From assembly GCF_000805335.1 (NCBI RefSeq), contig NZ_KN708638.1, positions 579,581 to 643,580 of the forward strand: 64,000 nt of DNA. Reading direction: 5' to 3'. The position numbers were made by a program, and so were the translations under genes. This DNA comes from Streptomyces sp. CT34. Lineage in GTDB: Bacteria > Actinomycetota > Actinomycetes > Streptomycetales > Streptomycetaceae. The notes below the pieces were generated by a model. The model saw nothing but the letters and a program-made list of their open reading frames with translations, was not told where the DNA came from and did no database searches. Shown here one piece after another: positions 24,608-34,097 of the stretch; within the stretch, counting starts at the first letter, position 1; each line of letters begins with the position of its first letter.

Positions 24608-25804
24608 TCAGTGACTCCGCCGGGTGTTGAGGCGGGCGGCCTGGCGCGTGAGGTGGTCCCGCTCGGCGAGGTTGGGTGCCTTGTGCGCCGCCTCGGCGTA
24701 CAGCCGTGCCGCCTTCGCCAGGTCGCCGTCGCGCTCGTGGAGGTACGCCGCCACCGCTGCGTGACGGGGCAGCGATTCGTCCAGCTCCGCGAGCGCCGCC
24801 AGGCCGGCGCGCGGTCCGTCGGCCTCGCCGACGGCCACCGCGCGGTTGAGCCGGACGACCGGGCTGTCCGTCAGGCGCACGAGCTCGTCGTACCACTCGA
24901 CGATCTGCACCCAGTCGGTCTCCTCGGCGGTGAGCGCGTCGGCGTGGAGCGCCGCGATGGCGGCCTGGGCCTGGAACTCGCCCAGCCGGTCCCGGGCAAG
25001 TGCCGCCTGAAGGATCTCGACGCCCTCGGCGATCGACTCGGTATCCCACCGGCCGCGGTCCTGCTCGGCGAGCGGCACCAGGCTGCCGTCGGCCGCGGTC
25101 CGGGCGGCGCGCCGGGCGTGGTGGAGCAGCATGAGGGCGAGCAGCCCCGCCACCTCCGGGTGGTCGATCGCGGCCGAGAGCTGCCGGGTGAGCCGAATGG
25201 CCTCGGCAGCGAGGTCGACATCTCCGACGTAGCCCTCGTTGAAGACCAAGTAGAGGACACGCAGCACCGTGGCGACGTCGCCGGGCTGGTCGAACCGCAC
25301 GCCGGACACCGTGCGCTTGGCCCGGCTGATCCGCTGCGCCATGGTCGCCTCGGGCACCAGGTATGCCTGGGCGATCTGGCGGGTGGTCAGCCCGCCGACC
25401 GCCCGCAGCGTGAGCGCGACCGCGGACGACGGTGTCAGCGACGGGTGCGCGCACAGGAAGTAGAGCTGGAGCGTGTCGTCCACCGCGGGTACGGGACCGG
25501 GCGCCGGCTCCTCGTCGACGCGGTCCTCACGCCGGCGGCGGGCGGCGTCCGCCCGGGTGGCGTCGAGGAACCGGCGCCAGGCCACGGTGACCAGCCAGCC
25601 CTTCGGATCCCGAATGGGGTCTCCCCTGCTCGAGCCAGGCCGAGAGCTTGGGGAAGGGCCGGTCGGCCAGACGCGGATCGCCTCGACCAGCGCGTCCTGC
25701 ACGGCGTCCTCGGCCGCCGCGAAGTCGGCTCCGCGGCGGACGAGGATTCCGAGCACGCTCGGCGTAAGGCTCCGGAGCAGGGCCTCGTCCATCTGCGAGA
25801 TCAC
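24608..25804 (-). CDS. ECF sigma factor with C-terminal TPR-like domain (ECF42 type)
   Basis: A 398-residue extracytoplasmic-function sigma factor. Region 2 is near residues 20-90, region 4 near 125-185 (TLRAVGGLTTRQIAQAYLVPEATMAQRISRAKRTV), and a 200-residue C-terminal extension (from about 200) of TPR-like helices is typical of the ECF42 group. ECF42 genes are paired with DGPF/YCII-domain genes and have no anti-sigma factor; here the partner overlaps by 4 bases (GTG of this gene with the TGA of the partner). A 43-base dispersed repeat inserted in frame between regions 2.1 and 2.3 adds about 14 Pro/Ser/Arg-rich residues. Start could also be the ATG at 25792. Confidence 0.88.
   Translation of the reverse strand: MISQMDEALLRSLTPSVLGILVRRGADFAAAEDAVQDALVEAIRVWPTGPSPSSRPGSSRGDPIRDPKGWLVTVAWRRFLDATRADAARRRREDRVDEEPAPGPVPAVDDTLQLYFLCAHPSLTPSSAVALTLRAVGGLTTRQIAQAYLVPEATMAQRISRAKRTVSGVRFDQPGDVATVLRVLYLVFNEGYVGDVDLAAEAIRLTRQLSAAIDHPEVAGLLALMLLHHARRAARTAADGSLVPLAEQDRGRWDTESIAEGVEILQAALARDRLGEFQAQAAIAALHADALTAEETDWVQIVEWYDELVRLTDSPVVRLNRAVAVGEADGPRAGLAALAELDESLPRHAAVAAYLHERDGDLAKAARLYAEAAHKAPNLAERDHLTRQAARLNTRRSH
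25615..25657. repeat. Dispersed Streptomyces-type short repeat inside the sigma gene
   Basis: On the coding strand it reads CCTTCCCCAAGCTCTCGGCC then TGGCTCGAGCAGGGGAGACC. This matches, as I remember it, a short sequence scattered through many Streptomyces genomes, usually intergenic, with CCCC/GGGG arms. Here it is translated as part of the sigma factor. Confidence 0.6.
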
Positions 25805-26208
25805 TCCGTGATGGTGACCGGGCAGGCCAGGAACGGTCGCACCTCGAGCCACTCGTGGATCGGCTTCCCGCCCGCCCCGGGGGCGGCCGACAGTTCCCCG
25901 GCAAGCTCGACGGCGCGCTCGTAGCTGTCGACGTCGATCATCATCCAGCCGGCGATGAGGTCCTTGGTCTCGGCGAACGGGCCGTCGGTGACCGGCGGGC
26001 GCCCCTCACCGTCGTACCGGACCCACGTCCCCTCAGGAGCGAGCGCCTGACCATTGACGAACTCGCCGGTCTCCTCCAGCCGGGTCGCGAAGTCCTGCAT
26101 GTACTTCACATGCGCCGAGATCTCCTCCGGCGTCCACTGATCCATGGGCACGTCGTTGACCGGAGCCGGAGCGCCGCGGTAATGCTTGAGCAGCAAGTAC
26201 TTGGCCAT
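25801..26208 (-). CDS. YCII-related DGPF-domain protein
   Basis: A 135-residue YCII/DGPF-family protein (dimeric alpha-beta barrel fold) carrying the diagnostic VTDGPFAETKDLIAGWMMIDVDS segment. These proteins are encoded next to ECF42 sigma factors and are usually part of the regulon; their biochemical function is unknown. The ATG at 26208 has AGGAGAAAC about 6 bases upstream. The stop overlaps the sigma factor start, so both are probably expressed from one transcript. Confidence 0.9.
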   Translation of the reverse strand: MAKYLLLKHYRGAPAPVNDVPMDQWTPEEISAHVKYMQDFATRLEETGEFVNGQALAPEGTWVRYDGEGRPPVTDGPFAETKDLIAGWMMIDVDSYERAVELAGELSAAPGAGGKPIHEWLEVRPFLACPVTITE

Positions 26209-26519
26209 CGTGTTTCTCCTCGGTGCTGGTGCAACCCATTGTGGTCGCGTTCACCTCGGGGACGGAACCGGTCACGGCTTCTCGACATCGCCGTCCGAAT
26301 TTTTTTGGGCTCTCTTGCCGGCTCTCACGGATGAGCCTGGGTGAGCCCTCTCGCGGTCTGCGGGCCCCGGAGTGCGCGATGGCGAGCCGGAACGAGCCCT
26401 TCCAAGATCAGCAGCGACCGGCCGACGGACGCAGGAGAAGGCTTCGCGTGCGTCACTTTGCGTGTGGCCCTGGCACGTCTACCGGCAGCTCCGCTAGATC
26501 CATACCGCCACGAGCCCCG

Positions 26520-26810
26520 CCGCCGGCCCGCAAGACCGCCGAGACGGTGTCCTGGAGTCGCGCCACACCGGCCCGATCCCCGAGGTCGCCGCTCGCCCGG
26601 ACGCCACGCCAGTGGCGCACTGAGATCCGTGCCTGCTCCGACACCGGCGGAGTCCCCAACGGCGGTACCCGAGCCATCAGCGGCGCCGGCGAAGAGACCC
26701 GACAACTCGCCCACGCCTTCCGCGACTTCACCGACTACGGGATCCGGATCCCGCTCGTCGCGGACGGCACCCGCCCCTACCAGCACCCGCCGACCCGGGC
26801 TCGACCGGCC
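26520..26810 (+). pseudogene. ISL3-family transposase C-terminal remnant
   Basis: The plus strand encodes, across at least one frameshift, the end of an ISL3-type transposase: GPIPEVAAR in one frame, then RTPRQWRTEIRACSDTGGVP, NGGTRAISG and HAFRDFTDYGIRIPLVADGT in another. ISL3 relatives read close to LARTLRQWRTEILAxFDTGxxSNGGTEAIN...GFRNFxxYRLR. The catalytic N-terminal part and inverted repeats are gone, so this is a decayed fragment. The rest of the 26209-27027 gap shows no gene. Confidence 0.65.
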
Positions 26811-27027
26811 GAACGAGCCGACCCGAGTCGATCCGCGAAGAGCCGCCAAAGCACGCCCGGTGATTATCTGAAATTCAGGCCAGCCGATACGGGCGCCCAT
26901 ACCGGTTCGCGACTCTCGTGGAATTCGGCGCGTCACCGAGTGGGCGCGTCTCATTTTGCTTTAACCTCCATTAACTGTATGAAGTCGATCAATTACTGAT
27001 CGAAACAGCTCGAATCTCGGAGATGAC

Positions 27028-27390
27028 ATGCGCAAGCTTCGCAACACTGCCGCCGTGGTAGCCGTTCTCGGCAGCGTCAGCCTCCTCGGCGCGGGCACCG
27101 CCTACGCCGGCAGCGGGTCGGGGGGCGACAGCCCCCAGCAGAGCCGCCAGAGCACCTATCAGCAGCAGTCGAGCGGCCGGTACGACAACGGCAAGTCGCA
27201 CGGCCGCAAGGTCATCATCCAGCAGAGCACCTCGTGCAGGACATACGACGACAACGTCGATGTCCTCGGCGAGGTACGGGAGTTCCCGCACCACCTGGGT
27301 TTCTTCCGGCTCAGAGAGGACGAAAAGCCGGACGTGCAGATCACCAAGCTCGGCTCGTCCCACGGGTGCAACAACGTCATCCGCCTCTGA
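27028..27390 (+). CDS. Small secreted protein with two cysteines
   Basis: A 120-residue exported protein. The signal peptide has basic MRKLRN, a hydrophobic core (AAVVAVLGSVSLLGAG) and an AYA cleavage site after residue 27. The mature 93-residue part starts with a Gln/Ser-rich stretch (QQSRQSTYQQQSSG) and has only two cysteines, Cys70 and Cys114, likely one disulfide. GGAG precedes the ATG. It lies next to AT-rich upstream DNA and stands alone. I do not recognise a characterised family; small proteins of this type are common in Streptomyces culture supernatants. Confidence 0.75.
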   Translation: MRKLRNTAAVVAVLGSVSLLGAGTAYAGSGSGGDSPQQSRQSTYQQQSSGRYDNGKSHGRKVIIQQSTSCRTYDDNVDVLGEVREFPHHLGFFRLREDEKPDVQITKLGSSHGCNNVIRL

Positions 27391-27938
27391 ACCAGTCGGC
27401 CCGACGGGGTATATGGGGCGTAGAGGGTTCGGTTCGTTGTGCCGACGGGGTGCATTCCCGGAATTCGAAGAACATCCGCGCAACGTCATTGCCGAGGCGA
27501 AAGCGACGGCACCCGTAGCGGAGTTTCGACGACGATGACGTTGCGCGGTCACGGGTCAGCCTGGTATTGCGGACGCCTCAAGGGCCTGTGTGTGCATGTC
27601 GGGCGTCGACACGGGCCGGTGCCTCACCGTCGGGGGCCGCCTGTCCACAGACGCTCCACGGCGCGGGAGCCGGGTGGGGGCGGTTGCGGCAGTGTCGCGC
27701 TCAGCCGGCGCCCCGCGCGCCATGGACGCAACGCCTGACGCTCGCCGATCTCGCAGACCTGAACGTGAACGTCGCGCCCGAACGGCTCACGCGGCGTGGT
27801 CCGTCCGGCCCCCGCGGCATCGGTCAGAACGTAGGAGTCGGGAAGAGGGTGGCAGCAAGGGGCGGTTCTGACCGAGGTCGGCGGAGCGGTCCGGGCCGGT
27901 GTCCTGTGCCGCCTGCGGTCACTGGACGGATCGGCGGG
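27391..27938. other. Non-coding interval
   Basis: About 550 bases between two convergent genes. I see no frame with convincing codon use or family similarity, and no clear structured element. Confidence 0.4.
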
Positions 27939-29165
27939 TCAGCGACGCGCGGTGCCCCGGCTCGACCGGTGTGACTGTGGCCTTGTCGCGGCCCGCGTCG
28001 CCTGCGCCGCAGGCAGCAGCCGCTCGACGAGCAGTACCGCGCAGGCCCCGGTAGTCAGCAGTCCGCCCATGAGGAAGGTGCCGCGAACGCCGGCGAGCGG
28101 GAGGGCCAGTGCCCCCAGTGCGGCGCCCGCCGCGATACCGGCGTTGTAGACACCCGAGTTGGCCGCGAGTGCGAGATCCGTGCGGCCCGGCGCGCAGCGC
28201 AGCATCTCGTTCTGGGTGGCCATGAACACCGGCCCGAGTGCACCGCCCATCAGCACCAGGAACACCACCGCCGCCACGGGATCGGCACCTGCCGCGTACA
28301 GGCCGAGCATGCCCACCGCCTGCGTGGCGATGGCAGTGGTCAGAGTGTGGTGCGGAATGCGGTCCAGCAGCGCCCCGGTGATGCTCACCCCGGCCAGGCA
28401 CGCGACACCGAAGGCCACGAGCAGGACACTGACCGTGCTCTGGGAGAACCCGCTCACGTCGCCCAGGAACTTGACGATGTAGGTGAATCCTGCGAATGCG
28501 CCGGTTGCCGACAGGGCCCCGGCCGTCAGCACGGTTCCGAACCGGCGGGCGCCGGGGTGGGTTCCGTAGGCGGCGTGTCCTTCTTCCGGGCGCGAAGTCG
28601 GCAGCAGAACGGCGATCGTCACGAGGGAGATGAGCCCCAGGCCCGCCAACGCCGCGAGTGGCACCGGCCAGTCGCTCCGCTGACCCAGCCAGGACCCGGC
28701 GGGAACACCGAGTACGAGGGCGAGCGAGCCGGCGACGGACAGTGCCCCGACCACACGCCCGCGTACCTCGGGCCGGAACAAGCCCACCGCGGTCGGCCCC
28801 ATGACGGCCCAGAACAGGGCCTGCGCGAGTGCGGTCAGCAGCCGGGCCGCAAGCAGCACCCAGTAGGAGGTGGCCGACGCCGCGACCAGACTGGACACGA
28901 TGAGCGCGGCCAGCAGCCCGGTGAGCACATGACGTCGGGGCATGGCCCGTGTGATGTGGGCCAGCGGTAGGGATGCCACGGCGACCGTCACGCCGTAACC
29001 GGTGACCAGGTAGCCGACCGCCGGCACCGACACCCGTAGGCCCCGTGAGATGAGTTCCAGGAGGCCGACCGGAAGATTCTCCGCGGTGTTGAAGGTGAAG
29101 GCGGCCAGCATCAGGGCCGCCAGCACCGCCGACCTGCGCCATGGAGCCGGCTGTGTCGTGACCAT
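27939..29165 (-). CDS. MFS transporter (DHA1-type drug exporter family)
   Basis: A 408-residue major facilitator with 12 predicted helices. MLAAFTFNTAENLPVGLLELISRGL in helix 1 and PLAHITRAMPRRHVL (motif A-like) fit the DHA1 family of small-molecule/proton antiporters; motif C appears as LALVLGVPAGSWLG. Start at ATG 29165 directly precedes the first helix; the in-frame upstream extension is Arg-rich and dubious. Its substrate is unknown. It is transcribed away from the cyclodeaminase-like gene and could export a product of the neighbouring enzymes, but there is no operon link. Confidence 0.85.
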   Translation of the reverse strand: MVTTQPAPWRRSAVLAALMLAAFTFNTAENLPVGLLELISRGLRVSVPAVGYLVTGYGVTVAVASLPLAHITRAMPRRHVLTGLLAALIVSSLVAASATSYWVLLAARLLTALAQALFWAVMGPTAVGLFRPEVRGRVVGALSVAGSLALVLGVPAGSWLGQRSDWPVPLAALAGLGLISLVTIAVLLPTSRPEEGHAAYGTHPGARRFGTVLTAGALSATGAFAGFTYIVKFLGDVSGFSQSTVSVLLVAFGVACLAGVSITGALLDRIPHHTLTTAIATQAVGMLGLYAAGADPVAAVVFLVLMGGALGPVFMATQNEMLRCAPGRTDLALAANSGVYNAGIAAGAALGALALPLAGVRGTFLMGGLLTTGACAVLLVERLLPAAQATRAATRPQSHRSSRGTARR

Positions 29166-29872
29166 ACGGCCTCTTCCTGTCCTCGACCGTCCCGCCTGTG
29201 CCGACCGCGGCACGACCGAGCCGTTTTCCCCGTACGCACGATGCCGCGGGTACGGAACCCGTCACCGCCGCGCGGCCGTTCACCAGCTCACGCGAACAGG
29301 CAAGGGGACGGCAACTGGTTAACCCGTGCCAGGCGGTGCCAACGGCGTCGACCACATCGCGTGGCCGGTGGGTGCACCGGCCGATGCCGTTGTCCTGGCC
29401 GTCTGCTCCGTGCCCGTGGATGACAGGCCCGGGTGGTCGGCGTAGTCGGCCGGATCGGCCCACGCCGGGTACGTACCGTGCACCGCCCGGTCGTTGCACG
29501 CATGTCGTGGGCGGCCGGCACGGTTGTCACGGCCGGCTGGTGACGCCGTCGAGGTGCCAGGACCGTGCCGTCCGGCGAACCGTCAATGTGTCGCCGGCTC
29601 TCCGTTCACCATCGACTGTCCTACCAACTACCTTGCTGGGCCTCAACTTTGGGCAATCCTGGGCTTGGGCAGGCGCGGAGAGGTCCAAGGCCGGTGGTGG
29701 ATGGAGGGCGGGTGCCCTCGACCGGCGGTTCGGGGCTGCCGGGGCAGGCCGCAGCGCACGCCGCATGGCGAGAAGGGAGGAACGCCCCGCAGGAGCCCTT
29801 CTCCCTTCCGCCCGCGCACCGGTCCGTCGAAGATCACGCATCCGCGCTCCGGGCCGGGGCAGACTCGGCAGT
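29166..29872. other. Long intergenic region with no gene seen
   Basis: About 700 bases between two divergent genes. Frames here show poor codon bias and no recognisable domain; it should hold two divergent promoters. Confidence 0.4.
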
Positions 29873-30817
29873 ATGAGCGCCACTCCCCCTGTTCCCCACC
29901 TGCCCCGGATCATCGACGAGCCCGGTCTGCTGCACGCACTCCCGATGGCCGTGGCCATCGACGCACTCCGAGCCGCGCTGCGCGACGGGCCGGATCCCGA
30001 AGCCGATCCGCCGCGCACCATCGTGCCCGTCGAGCACGGCCAGTTGCTCCTGATGCCCGCGCACCGCAGCCGCTACGCGGGCGTCAAGGTGGCCACCGTC
30101 GCCCCGGACAACCCGGCCGCCGGGCTCCCCCGCGTGCAGGGCCAGTACCTGCTCTTCGACGCCGTGACCCTCACCCCGGTCGCACTGCTCGACGGGATCG
30201 CACTGACCACCGTGCGCACTTCGGCCGTCTCGGCCCTCGCCGCCGACCTGCTCGCCGTCCCCGAGGCCGGCCGCCTGGTGGTGTTCGGCACCGGCCCCCA
30301 GGCCCGCGGCCACCTGGACGCGCTGCGCGTGGTGCGTCCCCTCACCCACGTGACCGTCGTGGGGCGCACCCCCGCGCACGTCGAGCGGTTCGTCGAGGCG
30401 GCCCGCCGGGACACCGGCCTGACCGTCGAGGCCGGCGACCCGTCCGCCGTCGCCGACGCCGATCTCGTCGCCTGCTGCACCACTGCCCGCACCCCGCTGT
30501 TCGACGGCGCCCTGCTCCCGTCGCACGCCACGGTGACCGCGGTCGGCTCCCACGAACGCGGTAGCCGCGAGGTGGACGGCGCCACCGTCCTGGGCAGCAC
30601 CGTCGTGGTCGAGTCCCGGGCCGCCGCGGCCCGCGAAGCCGGCGATCTCATCCCGGAACTGGACAGCGGCCGGCTCGCCCAGGAGGCGCTGGTGACGCTC
30701 GCCGACCTGGCCTCCGGAGCCGCCGTTGCGGCCCCGGACCGCCCCCGCCTCTTCAAGAGCGTCGGCATGGCCTGGGAGGACCTCGCCATCGCGGGCGCGG
30801 CCTACGAAGCCACCTGA
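29873..30817 (+). CDS. Ornithine cyclodeaminase / mu-crystallin family protein
   Basis: A 314-residue NAD(P)-dependent enzyme of the OCD/mu-crystallin family. The N-terminal substrate region reads YAGVKVATVAPDNPAAGLPRV, then DGIALTTVRTSAVSALAADLLA, and the Rossmann fold has VFGTGPQARGHLDAL with TVVGRTPAHVERF. Members deaminate and cyclise ornithine, reduce cyclic imines, or oxidise amino-acid conjugates (for example SbnB in staphyloferrin B precursor supply). The siderophore locus is 7 kb away, so that link is speculative. No strong ribosome-binding site precedes the ATG. Confidence 0.88.
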   Translation: MSATPPVPHLPRIIDEPGLLHALPMAVAIDALRAALRDGPDPEADPPRTIVPVEHGQLLLMPAHRSRYAGVKVATVAPDNPAAGLPRVQGQYLLFDAVTLTPVALLDGIALTTVRTSAVSALAADLLAVPEAGRLVVFGTGPQARGHLDALRVVRPLTHVTVVGRTPAHVERFVEAARRDTGLTVEAGDPSAVADADLVACCTTARTPLFDGALLPSHATVTAVGSHERGSREVDGATVLGSTVVVESRAAAAREAGDLIPELDSGRLAQEALVTLADLASGAAVAAPDRPRLFKSVGMAWEDLAIAGAAYEAT

Positions 30818-31018
30818 CGGCGACGGCACGCGTAACGGCCGTTACGGCGGCCCTGGTGAAGTGCCGGGGCCGCCGTGCCGATGGCGCGTGCCCCCGGCCG
30901 AAGCCGAGGGCCGGGGCGTGCGGCGGCGTGCGGGCGTCGACACGGCGGAGCGGTATCCGCACCCGAAGGGCCGCCGAGGCGGTCGCCGTGCCGGAGGAGA
31001 CCGCAGCCTGATGTGTGG

Positions 31019-32587
31019 CTAGTGGGCGCTGAGCATGGTCCGCAGCCGCTTCTTGTCGGGCTTGCCGACGGGGGTGAGCGGGATGTCCGGGACGATGTGC
31101 ACGGCGGCCGGGGCGCTCAGCGCGCCCTTGCGCTCGGTGACGAAGTCCCTGAGCGTGCCGTGCTCGGGGCGGTGCCCGGCAGCCGGGACGACCGCGATGT
31201 GCACTTCCTCGGTGGCGTCCGCGCCGCGTACGCCGAAGACCGCGCAGTGGGCGATCGCCGGGTGGGTGAGCAGCAGGTCCTCCAACTCGTGGGTGTAGAC
31301 ATGGCCGCCGACCACGATGATCATGTCCTTGAGGCGGTCGACGATGTAGAGGTAGCCGCCCTCGTCGAGATAGCCCACGTCACCGGTGTGCACCCAGCCG
31401 TCGCGCAGTACCTGCGCCGTGAGGTCGGGGCGCCGCCAGTATCCGGTCATGGCCTGCCCGGAGCGCACCCGTACCTCTCCGACCTGCCCGGTGGGCACGG
31501 GTCTGCCGTCGTGGGCGTCGTGGATGGCGATGTCGACGCCGGGAATCGCCCGTCCGACCGTGGCCTGCCCGTCCTGGGCCAGGTCCTGGTGTTCCTCTGG
31601 TCCGATGACGGTGACGGCGCCCGCTTCGGACTGCCCGTATCCGCCGTACAGGACCGTCCCGAACACCTCGTGGGCTCGGCGCAGACGGGAGGCGGAGGCG
31701 GCGCAGCCGCCGTAGCTGATGCGGCGGATGCTGCTCAGGTCGGTGGCGGCCAGGGCGGGGTGGTCGAGGAGCCGGTAGATCAGCGGTGGCAGCAGCCACA
31801 GGTGCGTGATCCGCTCCCGCTCCACTGTCGTGAGGACGTCGCCCGGGTCGAACTCCCGGTGCAGGACCACCGATCCGCCCGCCAGCAGGGTGGCGTCGGC
31901 GATGTTGCCCGCGACGTGGGCGAGGGGAGTGCAGGCCAGGAAGCGGGGCGGCGCGCCGGCGCCGACGGAGCCGAAGGGAAGCATGTCCTGGTACGGGCCG
32001 TGCGGCATCCGTACGCCCTTGGGGACGCCCGTGGTGCCTCCGGTATGGCGTATGCACCAGTCGTCCTCGGGGCGGGCGGCGCCGGGCATCGGGTCGGCCG
32101 GGTGCCGCGCGGCGCGCGCGAGCAGGTCCTCGCCCAGCGGGCTGGGTCCGAAGGCGTACACCTGCGGCGGGCGGGCCCGGCTCAGTAGCCGCTCGGCGGC
32201 TTCCTGCCAGTCCGGCTCGACGACCAGCAGGTTGGTGTCGACACTGCGGGCGATCTTGGCCAGGGCGTCGGGGGCCATGCCCTGGTAGAGGGAGACCACC
32301 CTGGCGCCCAGGAGGTTGGCGGCGTAGCGGGCGGCCAGCACCTCGGGGCGGTTACCGGCGAAGAGCGAGACGGTGCTGCCGCGCCCGATGCCCTGGGCGG
32401 CCAGCTCCCGGGCGAAGCGGTACACGGTGTCGAGGAGTTCTCCCGCGGTCACCTGCCGGCCGTCGGCGGCGGTGATCACCGGCTGGGAGCGGTGGCCGGA
32501 CAGGACGTCGGCAATGGCCTCGACGTAGCAGCGGAAGGCGGTGCGCGGAGCGGATTTCACCGGAGACGCAGGGAAATTGGGACGCAT
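31019..32587 (-). CDS. AMP-dependent acyl-CoA synthetase / ligase
   Basis: A 522-residue adenylate-forming enzyme that activates a carboxylic acid as acyl-AMP and probably transfers it to CoA. Motifs are the P-loop IRHTGGTTGVPKGVRM, YGGYGQSEAGAVT (A5), WVHTGDVGYLDEGGYLYIVDRLKD (A7-A8) and the catalytic C-terminal lysine in TPVGKPDKKRL (A10). The N-terminal domain is typical of fatty- or aryl-acid:CoA ligases. GGGAGAG precedes the ATG. The P450 gene lies 357 bases upstream in the same orientation; they could be co-transcribed for tailoring of one acid, which is inference. Confidence 0.9.
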   Translation of the reverse strand: MRPNFPASPVKSAPRTAFRCYVEAIADVLSGHRSQPVITAADGRQVTAGELLDTVYRFARELAAQGIGRGSTVSLFAGNRPEVLAARYAANLLGARVVSLYQGMAPDALAKIARSVDTNLLVVEPDWQEAAERLLSRARPPQVYAFGPSPLGEDLLARAARHPADPMPGAARPEDDWCIRHTGGTTGVPKGVRMPHGPYQDMLPFGSVGAGAPPRFLACTPLAHVAGNIADATLLAGGSVVLHREFDPGDVLTTVERERITHLWLLPPLIYRLLDHPALAATDLSSIRRISYGGCAASASRLRRAHEVFGTVLYGGYGQSEAGAVTVIGPEEHQDLAQDGQATVGRAIPGVDIAIHDAHDGRPVPTGQVGEVRVRSGQAMTGYWRRPDLTAQVLRDGWVHTGDVGYLDEGGYLYIVDRLKDMIIVVGGHVYTHELEDLLLTHPAIAHCAVFGVRGADATEEVHIAVVPAAGHRPEHGTLRDFVTERKGALSAPAAVHIVPDIPLTPVGKPDKKRLRTMLSAH

Positions 32588-32943
32588 GGAGTATCTCTCC
32601 CTACTTTGTAGGCGGCTGCTACTGATGATGGGGAACGCTACCTTCCGGTAGGTCCGGGGAGGCTAAGCGTTAATGAACAGCGGGTAAGGACTGGGGTCGG
32701 CGCGCCACCGCCGTTCGCCTGTGCACGTCCGCCCTGCTCCCGGCGGCCTTCGCGCCAGGTCCGGTCCACGTCCTCGGTGGCCTCGTCCCCGGCACCGCCG
32801 CTCGGCCGCTCCCCGGACGTGCGCGCTGTGGCTCCCCACTGGTAACCGGCCGGCACGGGCGCCGGCCTCGATCGGCCGTCTTCCCCCAGGGCCGCAGAGA
32901 CGAAGCCGCCCCAGACCAGCGGGCGTTCCTGGGATGCTGTGCT
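32588..32943. other. Intergenic region between P450 and ligase genes
   Basis: About 355 bases without a credible gene. The part next to the ligase has an AT-richer patch that probably carries its promoter; no operator was recognised. Confidence 0.4.
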
Positions 32944-34044
32944 CTACCGGTCCCAAGTGAGGGGTAGGTCGATGAGGCCGCGCACGGTACCGGTCGATGT
33001 CCAGCTCAGTCCACGGTCTTCGACAGCGGGCCGCAGGCCCGGCAAGTGGGTCAGCAGTGTGGTCAGCGCGACGCGTAGTTCGGCGCGCATGAGTGCGGCC
33101 CCCAGGCAGTGATGCGGGCCGAGGCCGAAGGAGAGGTGGCGTGGCCCGGTGCGGGTGGGGTCGAACCGGTTGGGTGCCTGAAACACGTTGGAATCGCGGT
33201 TGGCCGGACCGAACGCCACCGCCGTGCGGACACCGGCAGCGTCGACGCGGGTCATACCGACAGTGATGGCGGGGCTGAACCGCAGCGTCTCTTCGACCGT
33301 CGGGTCCAGGAGGGCGGGTTCGGCGATGAGCCCGGCCATCCAGTGCTGATGCGCGAACAGGCACATCAGGGCGTTGGCGAGTTGGTTCGCGGCGAGGATG
33401 TGGCCGTCGAAGAACAGCGAGGCCGCCAGCCCCTTCAGCTCGTCGGCCTCCAGGGCACCGCTGCGGTGTACCCCGAGCAGGTCCCGTAGAAGTCCGGGGT
33501 GGACGTCGTGATGGTCAAGCAACTCGCCGACGGCACTGTGCAGGGCCAACTCCGCGCGGTACAGAGCCACCCCGTCGGCATCGGGTCTCTGCGACCGGGC
33601 ACACGACCGGCGATACAGCGTCTGCCGCGCATGTTCCGGTACGCCCAGCAGGTCACAGTGCACGGCGTAGGCGAACGGGACGCAGAACTCCGCCAGAGCA
33701 TCACGGCACGGACCCGCCGCGCGCATGCCTTCGGCCAGGGCGCGGGCTCGGTACTCCATCGCCGGCAGTCGCCGCTCGACCGCGCGGTGGGAAAAGGCGG
33801 CGCTCAACAGCGCCCGAACCCGGGTGTGCTGCGGCGCGTCCATGTCCGTCACCGACATGGCGGACGCGGGCCCGGAAGGCACCTGGAGCAAAGACGCCCG
33901 GCGCTGGCGCGGATCAACGAGGAACCGTCGCGCCTGCTCGTAATCCGTGATCAGTCGGCGGTCGTCGCCGGGCGGCCCGGTCAGGATGACGCGCCGACCC
34001 GCCAGCACGAACGCGCGGCCACCCGCGCCACGGACCGTCGACAC
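32944..34044 (-). CDS. Cytochrome P450 with altered I-helix
   Basis: A 366-residue P450. The heme-binding loop FGLGPHHCLGAALMRAE carries the axial cysteine, EETLR is the K-helix ExxR, and SVTDMDAPQHTRVRALLSAAF is the C-helix region. The I-helix, normally AGxET/DT, reads FDGHILAANQL, so the acid-alcohol pair used for oxygen activation is absent. Such P450s often use the substrate's own hydroxyl or catalyse unusual reactions. GTG 34044 is chosen because GGGGAGG lies 5 bases upstream; an in-frame ATG at 34101 would read through a tandem repeat. Either form is short at the N terminus for a P450 (about 400). Confidence 0.8.
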   Translation of the reverse strand: MSTVRGAGGRAFVLAGRRVILTGPPGDDRRLITDYEQARRFLVDPRQRRASLLQVPSGPASAMSVTDMDAPQHTRVRALLSAAFSHRAVERRLPAMEYRARALAEGMRAAGPCRDALAEFCVPFAYAVHCDLLGVPEHARQTLYRRSCARSQRPDADGVALYRAELALHSAVGELLDHHDVHPGLLRDLLGVHRSGALEADELKGLAASLFFDGHILAANQLANALMCLFAHQHWMAGLIAEPALLDPTVEETLRFSPAITVGMTRVDAAGVRTAVAFGPANRDSNVFQAPNRFDPTRTGPRHLSFGLGPHHCLGAALMRAELRVALTTLLTHLPGLRPAVEDRGLSWTSTGTVRGLIDLPLTWDR

Positions 34045-34048
34045 CGCA

Positions 34049-34097
34049 CCTCCCCGGGATGTCAAGACCACCACCTCCCCGGGATGCAAGACCACCA
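34049..34097. repeat. Tandem 24/25-base repeat carrying the P450 ribosome-binding site
   Basis: Two copies of CCTCCCCGGGATG(T)CAAG-ACCACCA lie head to tail (34049-34073 and 34074-34097), differing by one T. On the minus strand each contains GGGGAGG; the nearer one is the probable Shine-Dalgarno of the P450 gene. Confidence 0.7.

Noticed and set aside
29873..30817. SbnB-type precursor gene of the siderophore cluster
   Set aside because: The OCD family fits, but it is 7 kb away with unrelated genes between and no SbnA partner; only a speculative link remains.
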